DNA of 64,000 nt, from contig JAJTEW010000001.1 in assembly GCA_021299875.1 (NCBI GenBank), positions 248,001-312,000 on the forward strand. Direction: 5' to 3'. Position numbers and translations under genes: made by a program. Below are positions 35,301-43,193 of this stretch, piece by piece; within the stretch, counting starts at the first letter, position 1, and the number at the start of each line of letters is the position of its first letter. The notes below the pieces were generated by a model, which was not told the DNA's origin, made no database searches, and was given only the letters and a program-made list of their open reading frames with translations. The stretch comes from Comamonadaceae bacterium. Lineage in GTDB: Bacteria > Pseudomonadota > Gammaproteobacteria > Burkholderiales > Burkholderiaceae_C.

Positions 35301-36259
35301 GCGCCACCTTCAACTTCGCGACCGCCGACGACCCCAACGATGTCTACGCACGCGTGGGCTCCGTCGTCTCCGGCGAGGGCTATGGCAACGACATCAACGT
35401 CGCCTTCGCCGCCTTCACCGCACTCGGGGCTGGATTTGCCGACGGCTACGAAGCCTTCAGCATCAAGGTCGCTGGCACCCCCAACGGCCGCTTGGAGGTC
35501 AAACTGATCGGCGGCGGCTCAGACAGCGTGGCCGACATCGTCCTGGACACCTACGCCGGCGCCACCGACCTGGGCAACGGTTGGTTCGACGTGGCCATCC
35601 CCTTGGCCGACTTCACCAACCCCGCCAACATCGCCAAACACTCGGGCTACCTCATCGGCATGCCCGGCGACAACGGCGCCACGCAGTTCACCTTCTACTT
35701 CACCGACATCGAACTGCTCACCGATGTCCCAGCAAATGAACCGGCTCCGACACCCACGGTGGCCGCAGACAAGGTCATCTCACTGTTCAGCGACATCTAT
35801 GATGACGTACTCGTGGATACTTGGTCCACCGACTGGGATAATGCAGATTTAGCAAGTCTCATTACCGCGGGTAATGAAGTAAAGAAATATTCTGATCTCA
35901 CTTTTGCGGGAATTGAATTTAAAGTTGAGCCTATCGATGCCAGCAGCATGACCCATTTGCACTTGGATGTCTGGAAAGAGAATCCGGACACTGCCTTCAA
36001 GATCAAGCTGGTGGATTTTGGAGCCAATGGCGTATGGGAAGCCACCGACAGTGACAACGTAGAGGCCGAACTCAGCTTCAATAACGCTGGCAATCCATCG
36101 ATTGAAGGAAATCAATGGTTTGGACTCGATATTCCCTTGAGTGATTTCACCGAATTAACTTCGCGGGAGAGCTTGGCACAGCTCATTATCTCCGGAGGGG
36201 GTGCTGGTGATGTTGTCTGGCTAGACAACATCTACCTGTACAACAACGCAGTGATCTGA
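32327..36259 (+). CDS. Multidomain GH16 beta-1,3-glucanase (laminarinase)
   Basis: A 1310-residue protein built around a GH16 catalytic domain (about residues 690-957). Its active site is GEIDVMEW (nucleophile Glu823, Asp825, acid/base Glu828), the laminarinase/lichenase motif. Order: a low-complexity, Ala-rich N-terminus (1-150); a hydrophobic Gly-rich stretch ending in seven Gly (167-173); a DNDDDGIQDADEPSD calcium-binding-like loop (about 208-222); a helical region (250-470); a carbohydrate-binding-like module (484-667); GH16; and two further beta-sandwich-like modules (966-1131 and 1148-1310). No Sec or Tat signal peptide is visible, so the secretion route is unclear. AAGGAAG precedes the ATG; a LacI-type operator lies 61 bases upstream. 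It is transcribed opposite to the porin-GH81 operon. Confidence 0.9.
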   Translation: MAQKKLPDTHNLAVIEIAATASPSGSQPPVFTMNSASIPFPATDRAARAAKPAKHLKNGKRLTAEEISWQAEASDQQSAQAAEGATLAHAAVGAGAETANPLSPLSTASDWAHSPAGGFQLAQLELPVPPSTSAGGGTVISTTAASTASFGGLGGVFAGAAALAFAGGGGGGGKSAGSTVPLSDANPAQTTIPGRLVNGYIEGAIVFQDNDDDGIQDADEPSDVTDSEGNFTLVGASATGGPLVSKSTTDTIDKSTGLPVTNVFKAPANASVISPLSTLIEAGVSEARIKQIFGISVESLLDFNPVSTALTGDDDQAIEALKFKAAAIMVSNLMDVGSSLIQGANGGAASDFSAQMVNSLVETIGTAGAVNLSDSQTITSVLTQAAQAAQVTITAQMTAVMEEAGAQLEKASDLLATFLNPSETSLDSGARQDALLRMAQIELVVQDSVAEKVNAAAGSGNLAELEDLRDFGEVLEQTVDDAEPPPVVFFETLDFETGQSITFTALQNAIASRSVQADGNHVMKLIKPAGDGGKFAHVTLSNGETSSIKTITPLDFSSTTELGMWVHSAQVGTKVRLEIGDSASGGYEINDKNWVAVETATTKAGWEYLTFDFSEPSSRWINNAGKGYAFTTPLQDGVKYDMLNVFFDLDSSKLTDQTYYFDQLGYAQSSPSQAPLDIAYQSASAIPVGYTLAFREEFGGDISTSGSTTKTAVDTSKWTLETGNGPNNDGWGNGESQTYTNTLDNAYVQNGALHIVANRTGSDITSARLKSVVDLEPYGYMEVKAKFFDPSTTLTTANTDTYMTGAWPAIWLLGKGTWPDTGEIDVMEWTQQYFNTSEVQSALHFKGTNNPIDDLTAWTYGNTQIKDSTILSSPVTDFHTYQVWWTQDYIRFGVDSNNDNAYYEYKKPSGATPDNWPFDNPMDIILNMAIGGTYGGTVPQNNFTYVMAVDYVRVYQGTDEDNPLTDRQLFSSTAASEDFATQFTGVDTFGNGATFNFATADDPNDVYARVGSVVSGEGYGNDINVAFAAFTALGAGFADGYEAFSIKVAGTPNGRLEVKLIGGGSDSVADIVLDTYAGATDLGNGWFDVAIPLADFTNPANIAKHSGYLIGMPGDNGATQFTFYFTDIELLTDVPANEPAPTPTVAADKVISLFSDIYDDVLVDTWSTDWDNADLASLITAGNEVKKYSDLTFAGIEFKVEPIDASSMTHLHLDVWKENPDTAFKIKLVDFGANGVWEATDSDNVEAELSFNNAGNPSIEGNQWFGLDIPLSDFTELTSRESLAQLIISGGGAGDVVWLDNIYLYNNAVI

Positions 36260-36262
36260 TGC

Positions 36263-36287
36263 AAAAGGCCCCCTTTCGGGGCCTTTT
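36263..36287. terminator. Bidirectional intrinsic terminator between GH16 and the ABC ATPase genes
   Basis: AAAAGGCCCC (36263-36272) and GGGGCCTTTT (36278-36287) form a perfect 10-bp stem with a 5-base loop. Flanking A and T runs serve both strands. It sits between convergent genes. Confidence 0.9.
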
Positions 36288-36331
36288 CATGGATGGCGCA
36301 CAAGCACAGGCCAAGGCGGCCAGCCGCCACT

Positions 36332-37408
36332 TCACACCGCCCTGTCGTCTGCCCCAAAAATCAGCACGTCCGAGTGTGTGTAACTCAGGTTCACGGCTTG
36401 GCCGATTTTCAGCGCTGTGCTGCCTTGGTTGATTTTGACTCTGACGTGTTCCGGCACGCCGGGCAGTTGCAGATAGGCCAGAATCGTATCGCCTAAGTGC
36501 TCCACAAACTCAACCGTACACCCCAAGCCCGCGACCTGATCGCTCAAAACGAAATGCTCGGGTCGGATGGCAAGGCAGGTGCCTTGCGCGAGCCGGACGG
36601 GGTCAGTCCGAAAGAAGGATGGGTCGAGCGCGCTGCCGTCACCGACCAAAATCTTTTGCGTACCGGCATCCCAACGGTAATTAATCACATTGATCTTGGG
36701 CGATCCTAAAAATTCAGCTACGAAACGGTTGATTGGTTTTTGATACAAATCCATCGGCGCTCCCACCTGCTCAATCCGTCCTTGATTGAACACCGCAATG
36801 CGGTTGCCCAGCGTCATGGCCTCGGTCTGGTCGTGGGTGACGTAAATCATGGTGGTTTTCAAATCGGCATGCAGCTTGGCCAGTTCAATGCGCATTTGCA
36901 CGCGCAATGAGGCGTCCAAATTGGACAAGGGCTCGTCAAACAAAAACACTTTGGGGCGGCGCACGATGGCGCGGCCAATGGCCACACGCTGACGTTGACC
37001 GCCCGACAATTGCTTGGGGTAACGCTTGAGCAAAGAGGCCAGCTGCAAACGTTCTGCCGTGTCTTGAACGAGCTTGGCGGTTTCTGTTTTGGAGATACCT
37101 GACATGCGCAGGCCAAAACCCATGTTGTCTTCCACGGTCATGTGCGGGTAAAGCGCATAACTTTGGAAGACCATCGCAGCGCCGCGCTCCGAAGGCCCTT
37201 TGGCGCTGACGTCATCGCCGCCGATGTGGATGCTGCCGCTGGTCATGGTTTCAAGTCCGGCAATCATGCGCAGCATGGTGGATTTGCCGCAGCCCGATGG
37301 CCCTACAAAGACCATGAATTCGCCATCATGGACTTGCAAATCCAGGTCCGGAATGACCACGGTTTCACCAAAGTTTTTGGTGACGCCTTTGAGTTCGATC
37401 GATGCCAC
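36332..37408 (-). CDS. Sugar ABC transporter ATP-binding protein (MalK/MsmK/UgpC type)
   Basis: The cytoplasmic ATPase of a carbohydrate importer, 358 residues. Walker A is GPSGCGKST, the signature LSGGQRQRVAIGRAI, Walker B VFLFDEPLSNLDA and the switch VTHDQTEAM. A C-terminal TOBE-like region (residues ~240-358) is typical of sugar importers. The start is a GTG at 37408, one base after the GH1 stop, giving the family N-terminus ASIELKGVTKNFG; a GTG at 37420 overlapping GH1 is the alternative. It is the last gene of the five-gene importer operon, ending at a strong terminator. Confidence 0.93.
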   Translation of the reverse strand: MASIELKGVTKNFGETVVIPDLDLQVHDGEFMVFVGPSGCGKSTMLRMIAGLETMTSGSIHIGGDDVSAKGPSERGAAMVFQSYALYPHMTVEDNMGFGLRMSGISKTETAKLVQDTAERLQLASLLKRYPKQLSGGQRQRVAIGRAIVRRPKVFLFDEPLSNLDASLRVQMRIELAKLHADLKTTMIYVTHDQTEAMTLGNRIAVFNQGRIEQVGAPMDLYQKPINRFVAEFLGSPKINVINYRWDAGTQKILVGDGSALDPSFFRTDPVRLAQGTCLAIRPEHFVLSDQVAGLGCTVEFVEHLGDTILAYLQLPGVPEHVRVKINQGSTALKIGQAVNLSYTHSDVLIFGADDRAV

Positions 37409-37409
37409 G

Positions 37410-38735
37410 TTATTTCTCACTCAAAAAGTTTTGATACCACAGGGCACTGTTTTTGAATGTCCGTTGCTGTGTCTCAAAGTCCACGTGCACCAAACCGAAG
37501 CGCTTGGCGTAGCCGCTGGCCCATTCAAAGTTGTCCATCAAGCTCCAAGCAAAGTAAGCCCCCACCGGTACGCCTTGCGCCATGGCGGCATGTGTGGCGG
37601 CAATGTGGTCGCGGATATAAGCCAATCGCTGCACGTCATCCACCACGCCGTTGACCAGTTGGTCTTTGAAAGCCGCCCCGTTTTCTGTCACCCACAGCCG
37701 CAAGGGTTGGTAGTCGGCGTGCAAGCGACACAACAATTCGGTCAAGCCTTGGGGGTAAACCTCCCAGCCCATGTCGGTCACGGTGTTGCCGGTGCTGGCC
37801 ACATCCCAAGGGTTGCCACACGAAGAAAAATTGCGGGTGTAGTAATTGACGCCCAAAAAGTCATTGGGCTGTGCAATGGTTGCCAAATCACCAGGCTGCA
37901 CTAGCGGCGCATCGGCACCCAAATGCTCGATCACATCCTGTGGATAGAACCCTTTGAACAAAGCATCCATGTAAAGGCGCAGGATCAGGCCATCGTCCAG
38001 TTTTGCCTTGGCCACGTCCTGGGGGTTATCACTGGCGGGGTAAATGGGTGACAGGTTCAGCACAATGCCCATGGCGGTGGCCAGCCCCAAGCCACGCATG
38101 GCTTGCAAAGCCATGCCATGGCTGAGCAACAGATGGTGTACCGCTTGCATGGCTTGTTTTCTGGACTGAATGCCCGGCGCAAAAATACCCTGCTCGTAAC
38201 CCAAGATGGCGATGACCCAAGGCTCGTTGTGCGTACAGATGCTGTGCACGCGGTGGCCAAATCTGCGGGCCACTTCGGTGGCATAGCGCGTGAAATGCGC
38301 GCAGACTTCGCGGTTGACCCAGCCGCCTTGGTCTTGCAGCGACTGCGGCAAGTCCCAATGGTTCAGGGTCAAATGCAATTCAATACCGCGCTGGGCAAGC
38401 GCCGAAATCAACTGGTCATAAAAAGCAAAGCCCGCTTCATTCCAGGCGCCTTGACCATCGGGCTGTACGCGTGGCCAGGACATCGAAAATCGGTAAGCAT
38501 TGACGCCTATGCGACTGATCAACTCAACGTCATCGGACCACCGTTCGTAATGCTCGCAAGCCACGTGTCCATTACTGGCATCGGCAATTTTTCCATCCAC
38601 GGCACAAAAGGTGTCCCAGATGGATGGGCCCTTGCCATCGCGGTCGTGCGCACCTTCAATTTGAAAAGCGGATGTGGCAACACCCCACTTGAAGTCTTGT
38701 GGAAAATGGTCGCGAGAGACGGTCATGGTGCTCAT
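37410..38735 (-). CDS. GH1 beta-glucosidase
   Basis: A 441-residue family 1 glycosidase that releases glucose from beta-linked oligosaccharides. The N-terminus has DFKWGVATSAFQIEGA. The acid/base Glu is in THNEPWV (about residue 171) and the nucleophile in VTENGAA (about 350). TLNHWDLPQ is another family motif. There is no signal peptide, so it acts on imported sugars in the cytoplasm. It lies inside the importer operon, between a permease and the ATPase gene, which fits a role in splitting laminari-oligosaccharides. Starts at 38735 or 38726. Confidence 0.95.
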   Translation of the reverse strand: MSTMTVSRDHFPQDFKWGVATSAFQIEGAHDRDGKGPSIWDTFCAVDGKIADASNGHVACEHYERWSDDVELISRIGVNAYRFSMSWPRVQPDGQGAWNEAGFAFYDQLISALAQRGIELHLTLNHWDLPQSLQDQGGWVNREVCAHFTRYATEVARRFGHRVHSICTHNEPWVIAILGYEQGIFAPGIQSRKQAMQAVHHLLLSHGMALQAMRGLGLATAMGIVLNLSPIYPASDNPQDVAKAKLDDGLILRLYMDALFKGFYPQDVIEHLGADAPLVQPGDLATIAQPNDFLGVNYYTRNFSSCGNPWDVASTGNTVTDMGWEVYPQGLTELLCRLHADYQPLRLWVTENGAAFKDQLVNGVVDDVQRLAYIRDHIAATHAAMAQGVPVGAYFAWSLMDNFEWASGYAKRFGLVHVDFETQQRTFKNSALWYQNFLSEK

Positions 38736-38751
38736 GTTCAGAGGGGGATTT

Positions 38752-39594
38752 TTAGCCGCGTACAGCGCCTGAAGTCAGGCCTTCGATCAGTCGGCGCGAT
38801 GAGAAAATGAAGATGATCAACAAAGGGATCACTGCGATGGCCGATCCAGCCATCAAGGCACCCCACTCGGTGTCGACCGGGCTTTGCACGCTGCGCAGCG
38901 CCAAAGGAAAGGTGTACATCTCGGGAGATCGCATCACGACCAAAGGGCCAATGAAGTTGTTCCACGAGGCAATGAATGCGATGAGTCCCAGCGTGCCAAA
39001 TGCCGGTCCAAGCAAAGGCACAACCACACTCCAGTAAATTCTGAATTCACCACAGTTGTCCATGCGGGCCGCTTCAATCAATTCTTTGGGAATGGCCGAA
39101 ACGATGTATTGACGCATCAAGAAAATTCCCATGGCGGGGGCTGCACCCGGCAGATACAACGCTCGGGGTTGGTCGATCCAGTTGAGCGCATCCATGATCA
39201 AGAAGGTGGGGATCATGCCCAAAAAAGATGGCACCAGCATCGTGCCCATGACCAGTGCAAACAACAGTTTTTTGTAGCGAAATTCGTATACCGCAAAGGC
39301 AAAACCCGCCATGGAGCAAAAAAACAGGGTCAGCGCCGTCCCCATCAAGCCCACATACAGTGACCATCCCAGGTTTTTCCAAAATGGAATTTTGGCCATC
39401 AATATCTTCATGTTTTCGAAGAAGTGATCACCAAAAAACAAAGGGGGGGGAACACTGAAAATGTCTGCCCGCGATTGCGTGGCAAAAACGAACATGAAAT
39501 AAAACGGGCCCAGCATCAACAAAGCGCCCAGCACGATGAAGATCCACCCCATCACACCCAGTGTAGATTTGGCTTCTGACATGGCCTGGCTCAT
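38752..39594 (-). CDS. Sugar ABC transporter permease (MalG type)
   Basis: An inner-membrane permease of 280 residues with about six hydrophobic helices. The EAA loop (ELIEAARMDNCGEFRIYWSVV) that contacts the ATPase is near residue 190. The start overlaps the end of the other permease (ATGA), so the two subunits are co-translated. It is the third gene of the importer operon. Confidence 0.93.
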   Translation of the reverse strand: MSQAMSEAKSTLGVMGWIFIVLGALLMLGPFYFMFVFATQSRADIFSVPPPLFFGDHFFENMKILMAKIPFWKNLGWSLYVGLMGTALTLFFCSMAGFAFAVYEFRYKKLLFALVMGTMLVPSFLGMIPTFLIMDALNWIDQPRALYLPGAAPAMGIFLMRQYIVSAIPKELIEAARMDNCGEFRIYWSVVVPLLGPAFGTLGLIAFIASWNNFIGPLVVMRSPEMYTFPLALRSVQSPVDTEWGALMAGSAIAVIPLLIIFIFSSRRLIEGLTSGAVRG

Positions 39595-40514
39595 GCTTGA
39601 CCTTCTTTGTTTTTAAACGCTTTGTTCGTGGCCAAGGTCATGACCAAAATGATGACGAAGAGCATCCACGAAATCGCGCTGGCCAAGCCAAAATCATTGA
39701 AATCAAACGCCGTTCGGTACATGTACATGGCGGTGGTCATACCGGCATATTCGGGGCCCCCTTTGCCACCCGTCAAAATGAATGGCTCTTCAAACAGCTG
39801 CAGCCCCCCAATGACGGTCAAGGTGACTCCAAAGAACATCATGGGCTTGAGCTGGGGCAAAGTGATGTACAAAAACTGTTGCCAATTTTTGGCGCCATCC
39901 ATGCGTGCCGCTTCGTACAAATCACGCGGAATACTTTGCATCGCCGCGACGTACAAGATCACATTGAAGCCCAAGTAGCGCCAGAACACCACGGCGGAGA
40001 CCACGGGTTTGATGGCTTCTGGACTGCCCAGCCAATCGATGTTTTTCTCGGGCATCACCGCGCTCAGCCATGGCCATTGCGCCATTTCGGCCAAGGCGGC
40101 ATTGACCATGCCGTAGTCAGTTGAAAACAAGGTGCTGAACATGATGGCAATCGCCACCGTGGAGGTGATGTAAGGCAAGAAATACGCGCCCATAGCGGCA
40201 TTGCGCCAGCGACCCATTTTCTCGTTGATCAAATAAGCCAAGGGAATGGCGACAAGGTGTTGCGGCATGCCCGACGCCAGGGCCATCCACAAGGTGTTGC
40301 CCAAGGAGATCCAGACCAAAGGGTCCTCAATGGCAAACATCAAATTTTCCAAGCCCACGAATTTCATGGAACCGAGTCCCTGTACCGGATCCCACATGTG
40401 AAACATCAGCATGAATGAAAAAACAATGGGAAACAGCCCGAACACCATGAATAGCAACAGAAATGGGCTGATCAGCACGTAAGGTGCCAACGCAGGTGTC
40501 AGCACGGGTTTCAT
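39591..40514 (-). CDS. Sugar ABC transporter permease (MalF type)
   Basis: An inner-membrane permease of 307 residues with about six helices; the EAA loop is DLYEAARMDGAKNWQQFLYI. The ATG at 40514 shares a base with the stop of the binding-protein gene (TGATG), which fixes the start and implies coupling; the frame is open far upstream but overlaps that gene. With the MalG-type subunit it would form the pore of the oligosaccharide importer. Confidence 0.93.
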   Translation of the reverse strand: MKPVLTPALAPYVLISPFLLLFMVFGLFPIVFSFMLMFHMWDPVQGLGSMKFVGLENLMFAIEDPLVWISLGNTLWMALASGMPQHLVAIPLAYLINEKMGRWRNAAMGAYFLPYITSTVAIAIMFSTLFSTDYGMVNAALAEMAQWPWLSAVMPEKNIDWLGSPEAIKPVVSAVVFWRYLGFNVILYVAAMQSIPRDLYEAARMDGAKNWQQFLYITLPQLKPMMFFGVTLTVIGGLQLFEEPFILTGGKGGPEYAGMTTAMYMYRTAFDFNDFGLASAISWMLFVIILVMTLATNKAFKNKEGQA

Positions 40515-41755
40515 CAACGGCTCGCTCGTCTTTGCACCAACCGGTGTGCGTCTTTGAGCGCTTGATCTATGGGCTTGTTTTTGTTTAAAACCAAGTCCAG
40601 TTCGGCGTTGACGATTTCTTCTGCGACGCTGTCGTTCTTGAAAACCATGGTGGGCTTGATTTGGGCCGCGGTGTTTTTCCATTCAAGTCGTGCTTTTTGC
40701 CCACCCAAGAACGCCACGGGTTGATTGAAAAAATCTCCGTTTTGCGCATCGATCAGGGCAGGAAATGCATTGAATTTCTCAAACGCCATCTGTTGCTGCT
40801 TGCTGTTCAAGGTCAAGTGCTGCATCAAGTCCCAAGCCAATTCCTTATGCACTGCTTTTTTAGGGATGGCATAAAAGGTACCGCCCCACGAGGTGGCGAT
40901 ACGCTCGGGCAGCACGGTCGAACGCCAAAGCCCACTGGTGTTGGGAGCCAACCAATTTTGCAAATGCCCACCCAGCCAAGCGCCCATCATCTGCACCGAC
41001 ACCGTCCCACGTTTGAGGGACTCACCCCATTCGTTGGACCATGCGTTGATTTTGGCGTCTAAGCCTTGCGCTCTGATTTGCTGAGCGATCTCAAAACCGC
41101 GTTTGAATCGCGGAGAGGTGTCAATGACGGACTTGCCTTGGTCATCAAAGTAAACACCGTGGCCAGCGGGGATGCCCGTTCTGATCACGATGTCTTTGAC
41201 ATCCCGGGCATGTGCCACCAAATAATCGCCACTTTCTTTTTTGATTTTTTGCCCGCTTTGGATAAAGCTTTCCCAAGACTGCGTCAGCTCCGCTTCTTTG
41301 ACCTTGGCCTTGTTCAATATATCTTGTCTGTAAAACATGGCCCCCGGCCCAATGTCAGTCGGCACAGCCACTTGACCGTGGCTGGTTGAGCGGCCTTGCG
41401 CCAAGGCGTAGGGCACCATCTTTGATGCATGCTGGCCGATTTGGTAAGGTGCTTTGGCCAAATCTTCAAGCCCCCCGCTTTGGGCAAATCGACCCAAGTA
41501 GCCGTATTCAATGGTCATGACATCGGGCAGACCTGTCGACGTAGCCAATGCCGTGGTCATGGCGGTGTGGTGGTCTGCATACTCGCGACTGACCACCTTC
41601 ACTTCCACATGGGGGTTTTTCTTTTGCCACTCTTGCAGTGCTGCTTTGACAATGTCATCGACGGCAGGAAATGCAGCCACCGTGATGCTTGTTTTTTGAG
41701 CAGAAGCCATGCCAATCGCAAGGACGCAAAGCCAAAAAATAACTATTTTTTTCAT
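40514..41755 (-). CDS. Sugar ABC transporter substrate-binding protein
   Basis: A periplasmic binding protein of 413 residues of the extracellular solute-binding family 1. It has a signal peptide (residues 1-20, MKKIVIFWLC to ASAQ), a typical LPDVMTIEYG motif, and a C-terminal lobe with WDLMQHLT and AFPALIDAQ. It is the first gene of the operon binding protein, two permeases, GH1, ATPase. AAGGG precedes the ATG at 41755. A promoter with an operator overlapping the start site lies directly upstream (41771-41812). In this setting the ligand is probably a beta-1,3-gluco-oligosaccharide. Confidence 0.93.
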   Translation of the reverse strand: MKKIVIFWLCVLAIGMASAQKTSITVAAFPAVDDIVKAALQEWQKKNPHVEVKVVSREYADHHTAMTTALATSTGLPDVMTIEYGYLGRFAQSGGLEDLAKAPYQIGQHASKMVPYALAQGRSTSHGQVAVPTDIGPGAMFYRQDILNKAKVKEAELTQSWESFIQSGQKIKKESGDYLVAHARDVKDIVIRTGIPAGHGVYFDDQGKSVIDTSPRFKRGFEIAQQIRAQGLDAKINAWSNEWGESLKRGTVSVQMMGAWLGGHLQNWLAPNTSGLWRSTVLPERIATSWGGTFYAIPKKAVHKELAWDLMQHLTLNSKQQQMAFEKFNAFPALIDAQNGDFFNQPVAFLGGQKARLEWKNTAAQIKPTMVFKNDSVAEEIVNAELDLVLNKNKPIDQALKDAHRLVQRRASR

Positions 41756-41770
41756 GAAAACCCTTATTCC

Positions 41771-41784
41771 TGAAAGCGCTTTCA
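41771..41784. promoter_or_regulatory. LacI-type operator upstream of the ABC importer operon
   Basis: TGAAAGCGCTTTCA, a perfect 14-bp palindrome and the best copy of the motif in the window. It overlaps the -10 end and the expected start of transcription, so bound repressor would block the promoter. Confidence 0.78.
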
Positions 41785-41812
41785 TTTTTGTTCCAATCGT
41801 CTCCAAAGTCAA
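41784..41812 (-). promoter_or_regulatory. Promoter of the ABC importer operon
   Basis: TTGACT (41807-41812), a 17-base spacer and AAAAAT (41784-41789), minus strand. The -35 matches five of six consensus bases, the -10 four of six. Transcription would start within the palindrome. Confidence 0.55.
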
Positions 41813-41879
41813 GTCACTCTAGGGTTTCTACCAAACCTGTGCTTTTTCAGTCACCCGTGTGTGACCACCGACCCGGCAC

Positions 41880-42899
41880 TCAACCATTACCCGTTTTTAA
41901 CGGTTGGCAAATAACTTTTGCCATTTCTAGACATTTATTCGAATAACCCCATTCGTTGTCGTACCAAGCCACTACTTTGACAAAGGTATCGTCCAGTGCC
42001 ATGCCCGCGTCTGCATCAAACACACTGGTACAAACTTCACCACGAAAGTCTGTAGATACCACTTTATCGCTTGTATATCCCAACACACCATTGAAGGCGC
42101 CTTCGCTTTGATTTTTCATTTCTGCACAAATTTCTGCATAGGTAGCAGGGCCGTTTAGTTCAACGGTCAAGTCCACGACTGAAACATCGGAGGTTGGAAC
42201 CCGAAACGCCATACCAGTCAACTTTCCGTTCAAGTCAGGAATGACCCGACCTACAGCCTTGGCTGCTCCTGTGCTGCTTGGGATGATGTTTTCCAGGATA
42301 CCTCTTCCTCCACGCCAGTCCTTCGTGCTGGGACTGTCCACCGTTTTCTGAGTTGCGGTGGCTGCATGAACAGTGGTCATTAGCCCGCGCTTGACCCCCC
42401 ACTTATCGTGAAGTACTTTGGCAAGAGGGGCAAGGCAATTGGTCGTACAACTCGCATTGCTGATGATGGCTTGGTCAGCATAGGTGGTGTGATTGACACC
42501 ATAAACAAACATAGGGGTGTCGTCTTTTGAGGGGGCCGTCATGATCACCTTTTGGGCACCTGCCAACAAGTGTTTCCCCGCACTTTGTTGATCCAAAAAT
42601 TGCCCTGTTGATTCAATCACCAAATCGGCACCAACCTCATGCCATCTCAAATGTGTCACGTCGCGTTCTTGGGTCAACCGAATTTTTTGACCATTCACCA
42701 CCATGTGCCGCCCTTCAACACGCACAGATCCTTTGAAACGGCCATGAACACTGTCGTATTGAAGCAGGTAAGCCAAGTACTCTGGCTCCAGAAGATCGTT
42801 AATTCCGACAATATTGATATCGGTGAAGTTTTGCAGTGCTGCCCTCAAGACCATACGACCGATTCGACCAAAACCATTGATGCCGATTTGGATGCTCAT
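41880..42899 (-). CDS. gap: Glyceraldehyde-3-phosphate dehydrogenase, type I
   Basis: A glycolytic enzyme of 339 residues. The NAD motif [10 protein letters not shown] is at the N-terminus and the catalytic Cys is in [13 protein letters not shown] near residue 150. It catalyses NAD-dependent oxidation of glyceraldehyde 3-phosphate. Codon use is more AT-rich than neighbouring housekeeping genes, as in other parts of this locus. It lies at the boundary of the glucan cluster and probably serves glucose breakdown, perhaps as a second, catabolic GAPDH. A 15-bp palindrome lies 35 bases upstream, unlike the LacI-type operators. Confidence 0.95.
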   Translation of the reverse strand: MSIQIGINGFGRIGRMVLRAALQNFTDINIVGINDLLEPEYLAYLLQYDSVHGRFKGSVRVEGRHMVVNGQKIRLTQERDVTHLRWHEVGADLVIESTGQFLDQQSAGKHLLAGAQKVIMTAPSKDDTPMFVYGVNHTTYADQAIISNASCTTNCLAPLAKVLHDKWGVKRGLMTTVHAATATQKTVDSPSTKDWRGGRGILENIIPSSTGAAKAVGRVIPDLNGKLTGMAFRVPTSDVSVVDLTVELNGPATYAEICAEMKNQSEGAFNGVLGYTSDKVVSTDFRGEVCTSVFDADAGMALDDTFVKVVAWYDNEWGYSNKCLEMAKVICQPLKTGNG

Positions 42900-42933
42900 A
42901 TGTTGTTCACTCGCTGAAGGTTATTCGACCGAA

Positions 42934-42948
42934 AACCAAACTTTGGTT
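42934..42948. promoter_or_regulatory. Palindrome upstream of gap
   Basis: AACCAAACTTTGGTT: 7-bp perfect arms around a single C. It lies 35 bases before the gap ATG and is a candidate operator for a regulator other than the LacI-type protein of the glucan locus. Confidence 0.45.
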
Positions 42949-43193
42949 GTCCACCCGTGTAACCATGGGGCTACAGGTTGGTAACTTTATTTCATATCCG
43001 GTGTTTTGCTGAATTCGTTCGGGGTTTGTAACTGCAACGAACTGATTGGGCATTGTTCCAAGGTTCGCAAGCCTCGCCATCAACCCCAACGGGTAACCGA
43101 TAGCCCAAAGGTCAAGGACATCGGTCGAAGATTAAGCCTCCTCAGCGCTCTGCGTATCCAGAATTCGGCGGCCAACAGAGTCCTGTTACTCGC

